Positions 1-8,373 of a DNA stretch of 49,808 nt are shown here, piece after piece. The position numbers and the translations under genes were made by a program. Each line of letters opens with the position of its first letter. Positions within the stretch are counted from its first letter, which is position 1. A model generated the notes under the pieces. That model saw nothing but the letters and a program-made list of their open reading frames with translations. It had not been told where the DNA came from and made no database searches. Source of the DNA: Paulinella micropora (taxonomy: Eukaryota; Cercozoa; Imbricatea; Euglyphida); contig BJOX01000292.1 of assembly GCA_009731375.1 (NCBI GenBank), positions 164,998 to 214,805 on the forward strand, given 5' to 3'.

Positions 1-234
1 AAAAAGAAGAAGAAGAAGAAGAAGAAGAAGAAGAAGAAGAAGAAGAAGAAGAAGAAGAAGAAGAAGAAGAAGAAGAAGAAGAAGAAGAAGAAGAAGAAGA
101 AGAAGAAGAAGAAGAAGAAGAAGAAGAAAAAGGAGAAGAAGAAGAAGAAAAAGGAGAAGAAGGAGAAGAAGGAGAAGAAGAAGAAGAAGAAGAAGAAGAA
201 GAAGAAGAAGAAGAAGAAGAAGAAGAAGAAGAGG
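1..234. repeat. (GAA)n microsatellite
   Basis: Nearly uninterrupted GAA triplets with a few AAA and GGA variants. A matching GAA tract lies on the other side of the provirus (31724-31930), so the element sits in a short spacer between GAA tracts. Confidence 0.97.
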
Positions 235-294
235 TTATGATTGCAAACTCTGCATCATTATCGGGTTATTTTTATCTTTTTTCCCGTTAGCTGA
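235..294. other. left flank of the provirus target site
   Basis: Sixty bases of non-repetitive host sequence between the GAA tract and the provirus, ending in AGCTGA. The last ~45 bases (T-rich, with TTATTTTTATC and CCCGTT) match a paralogous uninterrupted copy on the minus strand at 45151-45212, which identifies this as the left half of the pre-insertion site. Confidence 0.8.
289..294. repeat. target-site duplication, left (AGCTGA)
   Basis: The six bases AGCTGA directly precede the left terminal inverted repeat. The same six directly follow the right one at 31698-31703. A 6-bp duplication is the length known for Polinton/Maverick integration. The paralogous empty site has a single GGCTGA at this place. 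Confidence 0.88.
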
Positions 295-360
295 AGTAGT
301 ATAGGGTGCCACTTTGGCACACTTTTTCAGTGCAGTTTCTCTACAGAAACCACACTAAGA
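295..360 (+). repeat. left terminal inverted repeat, outer part
   Basis: These 66 bases are the exact reverse complement of 31632-31697. They contain two perfect hairpins, GTGCCA-CTT-TGGCAC and GTTTCT-CTAC-AGAAAC. On the right the repeat continues inward without a break to 31555; on the left it is interrupted at 361 by a TATG microsatellite. Confidence 0.93.
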
Positions 361-546
361 TTACGTTATGTTATGTTATGTTACGTTATGTTATGTATGT
401 ATAGTATGTGTATGTATGTATGTATGTATGTATATGTATGTATGTATGTACATATGTATGTTATGTATGTATGTTAGTTATGTGTTGTGTTATGATATGT
501 TATGCTATGTTATGTTGTGTTATGTTATGTTATGCTATGTATGTTA
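361..546. repeat. TATG/TTATG microsatellite inside the left TIR
   Basis: Irregular (TATG)n and (TTATG)n. It separates two pieces that are contiguous in the right TIR: the piece ending CACACTAAGA (360) and the piece beginning GAGCCGTTATTC (547). It therefore arose by expansion inside the TIR after integration, or is a local assembly artefact. Confidence 0.85.
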
Positions 547-567
547 TGAGCCGTTATTCATTATTTC
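547..567 (+). repeat. left TIR, displaced fragment
   Basis: The 21 bases starting GAGCCGTTATTC match the reverse complement of the right TIR perfectly, better than the second copy at 742-765. They are the inward continuation of the outer TIR beyond the TATG expansion. From 568 the match stops. Confidence 0.75.
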
Positions 568-654
568 GGCTACCTGTTCTCTCTAAGTTCAAAACATCAA
601 TTTCATTAAAATCTCTCTTATTTCGCACACTATGGACTACTTTATACACAAAAA

Positions 655-721
655 GCAAAAAGTTGTCTATGTAAAAAAGCCACACGGGGGCTTTTTAGCG
701 GTAACGCCTAGGTGTCTGGTG
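655..721 (+). repeat. subterminal inverted repeat, left copy
   Basis: About 67 bases containing AAAAAAGCCACACGGGGGC and ACGCCTAGGTG. They match, inverted, 30771-30840 near the right end. Inside is a hairpin with an eight-base stem (AAAAAGCC and GGCTTTTT). It may be a second, inner pair of end signals or the end of an element nested in the left arm. No coding potential seen. Confidence 0.8.
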
Positions 722-734
722 GGGAAGTGTTTTT

Positions 735-815
735 AACCACACTAAGAGCCGTTATTCGTTATGTCGTCTATCTATTTATAAGCAGACAAAAGAAAGAAAA
801 ACTGCTACCTTTAAA
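735..815 (+). repeat. left terminal inverted repeat, inner or second copy
   Basis: Matches the reverse complement of 31555-31643 (AACCACACTAAGAGCC through CTGCTACCTTTAAA) with a few substitutions and a short gap near 780. The CACACTAAGAGCCGTTATTC stretch occurs twice on the left (350-567 with the expansion, and here) but only once on the right, so the left end is duplicated or composite. Confidence 0.85.
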
Positions 816-852
816 ACATTTTAATTATTTTAAAGAAATAAAATATTTGTAT

Positions 853-861
853 TATATATAG
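853..861 (+). promoter_or_regulatory. TATATATAG upstream of the GIY-YIG gene
   Basis: TATATATAG ends 6 bases before the ATG at 868. The same (A/T)TATAG or ATATAC element occurs a few to about 20 bases before most start codons of the provirus (16279, 18325, 22096, 23318, 23734, 28809), so it is probably the core promoter of a viral-type transcription system. Inferred from recurrence only. Confidence 0.5.
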
Positions 862-867
862 AGAGAA

Positions 868-1471
868 ATGACAACCTTGAAAATTTACAAAATCTTTAAT
901 GCTGAAGACCAAACCGACAAGGAATATTACATTGGAAGCACAATTCAAAAAAGATTATCAAGCAGGTTCAGTCATCATAAATTAATCTGCAAGAAAGGAA
1001 TTAATAGAAAGTTTTACAATCATATGAAGAATAAAGGATTTCAAAATTTTAAGTGTGTTTTAATTCACGAGGAAGTAATTGAAAATTATAACATTGATAA
1101 ACAAAGGGCGGTTGAACAGAAATATATAAATGAATTGAAACCTACATTAAATTTAAATAATGCTATTGGCCCTAATATTACTGATGGAACAAGAGAACTG
1201 CATAAATTTGATGAACGACAATTTAAAGATGAGAACGAAAGGAAACGAATTGAATATCAAAAATAATACCACAAGCAATATCATAAACAATATTATGAAA
1301 AAGAAAGCAAGAAAGTTAGAGAGTATCAAAAACAATACTGGGCAATAAACAAAAACATTTTAAATTGTAAGCAAAAGGAGAGGTTTGATAAAATAAGAGA
1401 GAGTTAAAAAATTATTGTGAGTTATGTAATCATAAGTTTATAGGTGTATCTCAATCAGCACTTATTACACA
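868..1471 (+). pseudogene. GIY-YIG endonuclease, broken and split by a retrotransposon
   Basis: The N-terminus (KIYKIF...EYYIGST..RL..R...H) shows the GIY-YIG nuclease signature, with the family's Arg and the Glu of VEQKYINEL. After residue 132 an in-frame TAA (1264-1266) falls where a repeated KQYHKQYY pattern calls for Gln, as expected from a C-to-T change. The same frame then stays open over a charged tail. A 2-bp surplus in an AG run near 1400-1408 shifts the frame just before a C-x2-C zinc-finger start (CELC, near 1420-1431), and the LTR element interrupts it at 1471. The finger's His part lies at 12087-12142. Such nucleases in large DNA viruses and Polinton-like elements may act in homing or DNA processing. 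This copy cannot make a full protein. Confidence 0.85.
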
Positions 1472-1708
1472 TGTAATGCCCCCAACGATAGCTCGTAAAA
1501 AGTCGGTAATACAACCAAACACAGTCCTCAAGAATGAGAATGATGTCTCGTTGTATTAGCTCAGTGAAGCCAAAAAGGAAAACTGCAACAGACCAGGAAT
1601 AAAATGGCATCAGGTCCAATCCGGACAAATAATACTGAAAAACAAGCTGGTGCACCTGTCACCAGGAAAAGGTATTTTTTACCGGCTATCCGGGGGGTGA
1701 TGCCTACA
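1472..1708 (-). repeat. 3' LTR (237 bp)
   Basis: Begins TGTAATGCCC and ends GATGCCTACA (TG...CA). Nearly identical to 11851-12086: C/A and T/G differences in the middle, and one extra A in an A run. It interrupts the zinc-finger tail of the GIY-YIG gene. Confidence 0.96.
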
Positions 1709-2556
1709 GTACCCCCTCCCGATTTTATGACGGAAATAGCATTTTCGTCATACACCTTCTGATTTCTTTCTGCAAATAGTATGCGCTATGGAGTCATGCC
1801 ACACAGCGCATCGACCCACGGATAGACGCTAAAAGACGATAAATATATCCTCATACGGCACGTCAAAGCGGATTCTCTAGCCTTTCCGAAGTTGTAAATT
1901 TTGAACTCCTTCCCCTCAATTTCTTTTTTTTTTCTTTTTTTTTTCGGCAGTATGTCAAGAACAAACGTACAATTAATAAAAAAATACAAGCAACGTGGTG
2001 CTGTAGTACGATTCCCCCTTTGATCTCCTTCTTCTTTTTATCATTATCATTATTATTATTATTATTCACAGGGAGATCGTAAGTACATTGTCTTTTTTAA
2101 TGACATACCCTTGTATAAGGCGGATATCCTATGATATAGTATTAGGGGGCCAGTCCTAATAGCTATATCCGAAGTCGAGGTGTATGTACCCGACCCTGCG
2201 ATATACCGACACAAGTAGAGATTGACCGTGCTCAGGTACGACAGTATATAATCTATCGTAAAAAATAATTTAATGAAAGTTTCAGAGAACATTTCATTTT
2301 CGAGAACATCATCCCAGGACTTGGAAAGGGTCATACCCGGGAACACCATCGCTCAATACACTAGCGATCCCCGTATACGGTGTAGTATCATCGTCGATCG
2401 ACCTTTCGCACTCGTATGTTGCGATCGAATGCCAAGTTATATCACTGAGTCTTTTTAATATTCATATTGATAACTGATGATGCATGATCAAATCATGATA
2501 CGCCGTGGGCAATCAATCAGTTTATTTGAGACGCATAAAGAAAAATAGTTTCTTTG
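1709..2556 (-). other. retrotransposon 3' untranslated region
   Basis: The 848 bases between the Pol stop and the 3' LTR. They hold a T-rich run (1921-1944 on +) and a purine-rich primer next to the LTR. A 95-codon ORF (2062-2349, -) has no recognisable features, and I do not call it a gene. Confidence 0.7.
1712..1721 (-). promoter_or_regulatory. polypurine tract
   Basis: On the minus strand this reads CGGGAGGGGG, three bases before the 3' LTR, the position and composition expected for the plus-strand primer of an LTR retroelement. Confidence 0.7.
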
Positions 2557-5500
2557 TCACTGCCTTCGTCGTCTGGCGCGGATTTCTTTGCCTGGTGGAG
2601 GACCACCAACAAAAGTCAGATCGAACTTTGACTGTTCGAGAATGTCCCAGATCTTATTAGGGATTCCGCCCAACGATAATTCAAAAGGGACATCAAGCAC
2701 TCCTCTTGGCAGTGTCTGAATGGTCCACGCAGTGTAATCCTTGTCTCTGGGAGTAATTGTATCATCCCATGTCTCGAGACTTTTTGCGTCTTTATATACT
2801 GGCAGATAATGTCTTGCCTTTGGATCCTCAACCGGGTCCATACTTCTCCAGAACTGGAGTATCGGTTGTACTATCTTTGCGGCTGATGATATTTTGAGTG
2901 TCCGTGTGACACGCATCTGTCGTGGGACCGCCACGACCCGCATCAAGTATAAGTCTGAGAGAGTGTCATCAGCGACATGTTGTTCCGCTGGTCTCATCAG
3001 ATAGAAAACATTTTTCACCCATGCGATGGTTGCTATCGCATCGCCTTCCTTCCATCGCTCATGGACAATCTCAACGTTGCCCGCGTTTGGGTCAGTGTCC
3101 GTCCCCTCCTCCTCCTGGTGGACGTCCTTTGATCTCATCGACCTCATCGCCTTCCTCGGTTGGTCGTTGATAAGATCATTCCGCGCTCTCCTTAGCTGCG
3201 CCTCTGTGATCTTCTCCTTCTTTCCGCTATGCTCTCGCGGAGACTTGGACTGAGTCCCCACCGCGCTTATGCGGTCAGTCTTCTCCTTGCTGTCCACCTC
3301 ACTCTCCTCCTTCTCAGCTATCGGTGCCCGATAAGCATCGTCTTGGTCTATGCCAGCCTCCTTGTGGATGGGCGGCACCTCTTTGAAATCATCCTTCATC
3401 CGTTTTAACGCCTCCTCAACGGATTCATCTTCCAGTAAGAAGGGATCATACTTAATCAGCCTTCTTACATTCACAATTTGCACCTTCCCTCTACCCCTGA
3501 TCTTGTAATTCAGAGGTCCCGTCTGTTCCATAATCTGATAAGGTCCTTTCCAGTGAGTGAACAGCTTAGAGCTGACTCCCTTCGGGACTTGAGGATGGTA
3601 CAATAGTACAATATCCCCGACCTGGAACTTGATCTGATCCAAGTGCGCTTGTCGCACCCCTTCAGCATCAGTCTTTCGGCGCTCCGCCTCTCTATGCGCC
3701 CTGACTATTTGTTCCGCCTCCATCTTCACTCTAAGTCTCATCCCAAACAACTCATCCGCATCCGCCCAAGTGTCTTTTGGGTGAAGGAGCGAAGTCGGGA
3801 TATCAGGCTCACGCCCATATACTAACTGATATGGCGAGATTGAGCTCTTCGAGCCTCCTAACGCCGTAGAGGGTAGACAGTTCATTGCAAACGCAAATGA
3901 TGGTGCTGCCTCGACCCATGCTCTTTGATTCTCCTTCTTCGTGCAATACATCTTTAGCGAGGCTTTGAGGGGTCTGTGTACCCGCTCGATTTTCCCATTT
4001 GCTCGCGGGTTATAGGCAGTAACATATTGCCATTTCATCCCGTAATACTTAGATAGTTTGTCGATGACCTCGTTATTAAAGTCCGAGCCTCGATCAGAAC
4101 ATATCTTTCTTGGTACTCCGATCTGTGAGATGATCCTATCGATCAGCGCCTCGGCCGTCGTCTTGCCGGTAACGTCTTTGACAGGGATGATCCACACATA
4201 GTTGGTGGCTCTGTCAATAGCCGTAAGGAGGTATTTGTAACCATCCTTCGATTCTGGGAAAGGTCCCACATGATCAATGTGTATAAACTCAAACATCCCC
4301 GCATGAAGAGGAAATTCGCCAATCAGGCCGAAATTTGCCTTCAGTGGTGTTTTGTTTATCTTGCACGGGATGCATGCATCCACCGCCTGATCTATCTCCT
4401 CCTTCATCTTCTTCCACCAGAATCGCCTCGCTACGAACATATGAGTTCGTTGTCGACCCGGATGCGCCAAAAGTGGGCAATTGTGGGCTGCGACAAATAT
4501 AAATCGTCTCAGACTCTCCGGTACCCAAAGGGTCCATTTGTCCGGCTGTGACGCATAGCGACCGTGAAGGCCCTTGTACCACAGTAGACCATCTCTCCAT
4601 CCCATCTCCTTCATCTGATCTTTGATCGCTTTCGTCATCCGTAGCTCATCCGGGTTCTGATATAACTGTATCAGTTCTTTAAACTCCGGATCTTGAGCCT
4701 GTTGTTGCCTCCATGCGGTAGGCGAGGCTATATGGATAGTACCATCTTCTAGCCGTACCCCGATTCTTTCCGGGTCATCGTCTAGGTCACTTCTCCGCTC
4801 TTGAGGAGGCTCCGCATAAACTTCCTGCGTCTCCTCTTCCTCTCTTATGTTCGCCTTCGCATTCTCATATACCTCATAGGACCACTCAGCGTCCTCCTGG
4901 GTATGTAGCTCACAACATATCCCGTGATCCGGGCCTTGTGGACTGTACCGTAGACCTGTGCGGTCATATCGGACTCCACTCGCCATCTCCATCGCCTCAA
5001 TGTGGCTGACCTCATACACCTTGTCAGTGGACAAGTCTTCCATCTCCACCGTGGACACCAACGCCGATACTTCTGAGTTAAACTCTAGCCTAGAGAGGCT
5101 ATCAGCGACCACATTTCGCTTTCCCGGTAGATGGACCATTGTAAAATCGAAACAAGACAAGAACGCTTGCCACCGCGCCAGCCGTCCCGTCTGTTCATGA
5201 TTCATCAACCATAACAGGTTATGATGATCAGTTCTGACAGTAAATTGAGGTCCTCCCCACAAATACTCTCTGAGCCTCTTGAGGGCCCATACTACCGCCA
5301 ACGCCTCTCTTTGCCTTGTGCAATAGTTTCTCTCCGCCGCACACAACTTCCTACTAATAAACATGATTGGGCGTAATTTCTTCTCCTCATCCTCTTGTTG
5401 TAATACAGCCCCAATCGCAAACTTAGATGCGTCTGTATCGACTACGAATTGTTTCGTAAAGTCGGGCATCGTTAACACCAGTCCTCCGTCTTTCGGGTCT

Positions 5501-8370
5501 TTGTAAATGAGATCTTTGAGCGCATGAAACGCTTGCAAAGCCTCTTCGTCCCACTTCTCAAAGTCTCCAAAATCTATCATTTTCTCCACTTTAGCCCGTG
5601 TTGCACCCCAATCGGGTATAAACTGGCTATAGTATTGCGCCATCGCAAGGAATGAGTGCAATTCAGTGCGGTTCTTCGGTATCGGTCGATTCATAATCTC
5701 CTCCCTCTTCTCTTTGGATATCGAGACTCGATTATGGGAGATCTCGTACCCTAAGTATGTCACACTCGTCTTGGCAAGTTGACACTTCTTTAGATTGCAC
5801 TTCAGGCCAAAAGCTCCGATGCGCCTGAATATATCGGACAAATGATCGATATGCTCCTCCATTGTGTTAGAGTATACGATAATGTCATCGATATAGCAAA
5901 ATGCATATTCTCCCGCCTTCTGTCCCCGCCTTCTCATAAAGCCACCGTCAGACAAATCATCGTACTGACTGCTCAACATCTTCTGCATCGCCTTCTGGAA
6001 AAGTCCTGGGGCTTGCTTGAGGCCCATCGGAAGCACTTTCCATTGGTATATTTCCATACCCACCACAAACGCCGTCAGCCATCTGGACTTTTCCTCCAGT
6101 GGTATCTGCCAGAAGCCATTCTTAAGGTCAATGACCGAATAGAATTTTGCATTCCGCAGTACTCTCCTTCCTTCTTCTAATGTCGGGAGAGGATTTCTCT
6201 CTTCCTCCAGCACCTTGTTAACACGAGCATAGTTAACTGTCAGGCGCCATTCTCCTCCTGGCTTCGGCACTATTCTCGGTTGTGAGACTATTGGAGATGT
6301 TGATCTCTCAATAAAGTCCTCATTGAGCAGCTGTCTTGCTAGCTCCTCCGCTATCTTCGCCTCATGTATACTCAAATTCGCCCTTCGTGGTGCCGGTGAC
6401 GGCTCCGCACCCGGTATTTTGTAAATAACCGCAGTGAAATCTTCAGGCTTGACACCACCTGCATGTGGAGGGTCAAAAATTTCCTTGTTCGCCTCTAATT
6501 TGGCTTTTAAAAGCTCCTTCTCCTTCTCCGTGCCTACTCCTTCTTCCAATATTTTCCGCGCCGCCTCTTGAAAATCTTCATCAGACATCTGCTTATGCTG
6601 CTTGAGGGGTTCTCTGTCCTCCTCCAAGCCTAAGTCCTCTTCCGAGACATCATCTAGGCCCGTCTTTTCATACGTGACCGTGTCCGGCTCATCATCTTTA
6701 CCGAGCTCCACCAGCATGTCAATGAGTCTCGCGTATTGCAAAGGAGCTTTACGGGTGTAAAAACCATCAAAGCATGTGAATGCTTGCGGTATCAATTTCA
6801 ACTTGTCGAGGTCTCTGAGCTTCCGCTTGTATGCACTGCTCTGCTCACGAGTTCCCATACGACAAGCCACCACTAGCTGTTGCTTGCGAGAGGGTACCGG
6901 TATAGGATGATCAATAAGCCGGTCCCTTATTTCCTGCGCCCATATCGCCTTCTCATTATATGGCAGGATAATAGTATACGGCTTATTATTTTCGAATAAA
7001 GTCCGTAAGCATTTCTTCACTTCAGACAGTGAACGCGGCCACGTGGGCTCGTCACCCCAGAAATCAGTAATAAAACTTTTAATAGTTTCTGGTGGAGTAT
7101 CCGGGATTCGCCCCGTTCTCCTTGGTACAAACGCCTCCCTTTTTTCTTCTCCTACTTTCGCATGGAAACAGTATCCGTTAGTAATATGGACATCTGTTCC
7201 TACTCCTTCCGCGAATCTCGCCAACGACGGGCTTCTTTGTGCGACACATATAATCTCCTCCTTTCGCTTCTCGATTAAGTCATCAATAGACTTTTTGTCC
7301 CAATGGCATGTCGGAACTGTGACAGTGCACACTTGGGATTCCCAATTGTCGGTCCAGGACAGTTCATCCGGTCTTACGACATGGGGGTGAACGTACACCT
7401 CAAGTGCCTCATGTGCGATGGCCATCTTTTTGTGATCCGTCGCTAGACTCAGCTCATAAGCCTCATAAGAGTCAGTAGCGTTGAAGGGATCAATATCGTT
7501 CTCTTCTCCTCTTTTTACTCCATATATCACTCGCCGTGCGGCGCAATCAATCACAGCCCCCATCGTAGCCAATTGGTCATACGATAGTAATATTGACCCG
7601 TGGTAACCGGGGACGACATAGAGGTCCATACGGTATACTCGTGCGGATTTCAATTTAAAGGTCAGTGTGATGATTCCCGTGATATCCGTCCGGCTGCTCA
7701 CTCCTTTGAGAGTGCCCGTTGACTTTTTCATATTTCCGTCCACCCAGTCCCGGTATCGATTAAAAAACTTCCTGCCGACAATATTAATATTCGCCATCGT
7801 ATCATTACCAACTTTTAATATTGTCTTCAATGTTTCACAATAAAGTTCCGTATAACACAGAGCATCGGGCCTGTGTATATTGGCTGCGAGAACAAGAACT
7901 TTACGTTCCAAATTTTGGAGTCTTGTCTCTAAGTTTTTCAACTCCTCCTTCTTCTCCTCCTGCTTCACCTCATTAACATTTTTATTATTCTGCGGTACTG
8001 GTGCGTTTACTATTTGAGCGACATTGTCTTGTGGTACTTGAGTACACACATTGTCTTTTTGCTCGCCACCCGCCGCGACCGTAGACATTGAGTCTGTTCG
8101 TGGTTGTTTGCTTGGCCGAGGCGATACGTCTGCCATTGGCCTCCTCGCCTCCATCGCAAGTCTCGCCTTCCTATTTGCATCAGTTATCATTGGTAACCGT
8201 GCTGTATGAACGGGTATGAGACTACCTTGGGGCTGCAGTCTCTGTGTACCCACATCTTTGTTTTCACATAGAGGAAGCGTTGGCCCAGTCTGCACAACAG
8301 CATTAGAAAGCACTGTGACTTTAGGGTTAAACTTCACAGTCTTCTCCTTCCTCTCTTCTTCCCCCTCCAG
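2557..8370 (-). CDS. Ty3/Gypsy Pol polyprotein
   Basis: Open in frame from the Gag UGA (8371-8373) to TGA at 2557; there is no early ATG, only a GTG at 8337, so expression as Gag-Pol by readthrough is likely. Residues below count from 8337. Retropepsin at about 170-265, with the C-terminal ILLSYDQLATMGAVID flap/helix, but the catalytic motif reads D-T-M-A at about 177 instead of D-T/S-G-A. Reverse transcriptase about 690-860, with LPMGLKQAPG and YIDD near 816. RNase H about 960-1085 (DTDAS, REALA, TDHHNL). Integrase: H-H-C-C zinc finger about 1280-1325; core DDE with HIDH (~1353), SDRGSDF (~1414) and GKIERVH (~1449); GPY/F module near 1595 (HWKGPYQIM). About 300 further charged residues have no domain I recognise. 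No chromodomain seen. Confidence 0.95.
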   Translation of the reverse strand: MEGEEERKEKTVKFNPKVTVLSNAVVQTGPTLPLCENKDVGTQRLQPQGSLIPVHTARLPMITDANRKARLAMEARRPMADVSPRPSKQPRTDSMSTVAAGGEQKDNVCTQVPQDNVAQIVNAPVPQNNKNVNEVKQEEKKEELKNLETRLQNLERKVLVLAANIHRPDALCYTELYCETLKTILKVGNDTMANINIVGRKFFNRYRDWVDGNMKKSTGTLKGVSSRTDITGIITLTFKLKSARVYRMDLYVVPGYHGSILLSYDQLATMGAVIDCAARRVIYGVKRGEENDIDPFNATDSYEAYELSLATDHKKMAIAHEALEVYVHPHVVRPDELSWTDNWESQVCTVTVPTCHWDKKSIDDLIEKRKEEIICVAQRSPSLARFAEGVGTDVHITNGYCFHAKVGEEKREAFVPRRTGRIPDTPPETIKSFITDFWGDEPTWPRSLSEVKKCLRTLFENNKPYTIILPYNEKAIWAQEIRDRLIDHPIPVPSRKQQLVVACRMGTREQSSAYKRKLRDLDKLKLIPQAFTCFDGFYTRKAPLQYARLIDMLVELGKDDEPDTVTYEKTGLDDVSEEDLGLEEDREPLKQHKQMSDEDFQEAARKILEEGVGTEKEKELLKAKLEANKEIFDPPHAGGVKPEDFTAVIYKIPGAEPSPAPRRANLSIHEAKIAEELARQLLNEDFIERSTSPIVSQPRIVPKPGGEWRLTVNYARVNKVLEEERNPLPTLEEGRRVLRNAKFYSVIDLKNGFWQIPLEEKSRWLTAFVVGMEIYQWKVLPMGLKQAPGLFQKAMQKMLSSQYDDLSDGGFMRRRGQKAGEYAFCYIDDIIVYSNTMEEHIDHLSDIFRRIGAFGLKCNLKKCQLAKTSVTYLGYEISHNRVSISKEKREEIMNRPIPKNRTELHSFLAMAQYYSQFIPDWGATRAKVEKMIDFGDFEKWDEEALQAFHALKDLIYKDPKDGGLVLTMPDFTKQFVVDTDASKFAIGAVLQQEDEEKKLRPIMFISRKLCAAERNYCTRQREALAVVWALKRLREYLWGGPQFTVRTDHHNLLWLMNHEQTGRLARWQAFLSCFDFTMVHLPGKRNVVADSLSRLEFNSEVSALVSTVEMEDLSTDKVYEVSHIEAMEMASGVRYDRTGLRYSPQGPDHGICCELHTQEDAEWSYEVYENAKANIREEEETQEVYAEPPQERRSDLDDDPERIGVRLEDGTIHIASPTAWRQQQAQDPEFKELIQLYQNPDELRMTKAIKDQMKEMGWRDGLLWYKGLHGRYASQPDKWTLWVPESLRRFIFVAAHNCPLLAHPGRQRTHMFVARRFWWKKMKEEIDQAVDACIPCKINKTPLKANFGLIGEFPLHAGMFEFIHIDHVGPFPESKDGYKYLLTAIDRATNYVWIIPVKDVTGKTTAEALIDRIISQIGVPRKICSDRGSDFNNEVIDKLSKYYGMKWQYVTAYNPRANGKIERVHRPLKASLKMYCTKKENQRAWVEAAPSFAFAMNCLPSTALGGSKSSISPYQLVYGREPDIPTSLLHPKDTWADADELFGMRLRVKMEAEQIVRAHREAERRKTDAEGVRQAHLDQIKFQVGDIVLLYHPQVPKGVSSKLFTHWKGPYQIMEQTGPLNYKIRGRGKVQIVNVRRLIKYDPFLLEDESVEEALKRMKDDFKEVPPIHKEAGIDQDDAYRAPIAEKEESEVDSKEKTDRISAVGTQSKSPREHSGKKEKITEAQLRRARNDLINDQPRKAMRSMRSKDVHQEEEGTDTDPNAGNVEIVHERWKEGDAIATIAWVKNVFYLMRPAEQHVADDTLSDLYLMRVVAVPRQMRVTRTLKISSAAKIVQPILQFWRSMDPVEDPKARHYLPVYKDAKSLETWDDTITPRDKDYTAWTIQTLPRGVLDVPFELSLGGIPNKIWDILEQSKFDLTFVGGPPPGKEIRARRRRQ

Positions 8371-8373
8371 TCA
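8368..8373 (-). promoter_or_regulatory. Gag-Pol stop-codon readthrough site (UGA CUG)
   Basis: The Gag stop UGA is followed in frame by CUG GAG GGG GAA and an unbroken Pol frame. A C after UGA, and CUN next, is a context known to favour readthrough (as in UGA-CUA signals). A purine-rich stretch follows; I see no obvious frameshift slippery site nearby. Confidence 0.65.

Noticed and set aside
2062-2349. A 95-codon minus-strand ORF after Pol (possible env or accessory gene)
   Set aside because: No signal peptide, motif or plausible start context; its length is not remarkable in an open AT-rich 3' region.
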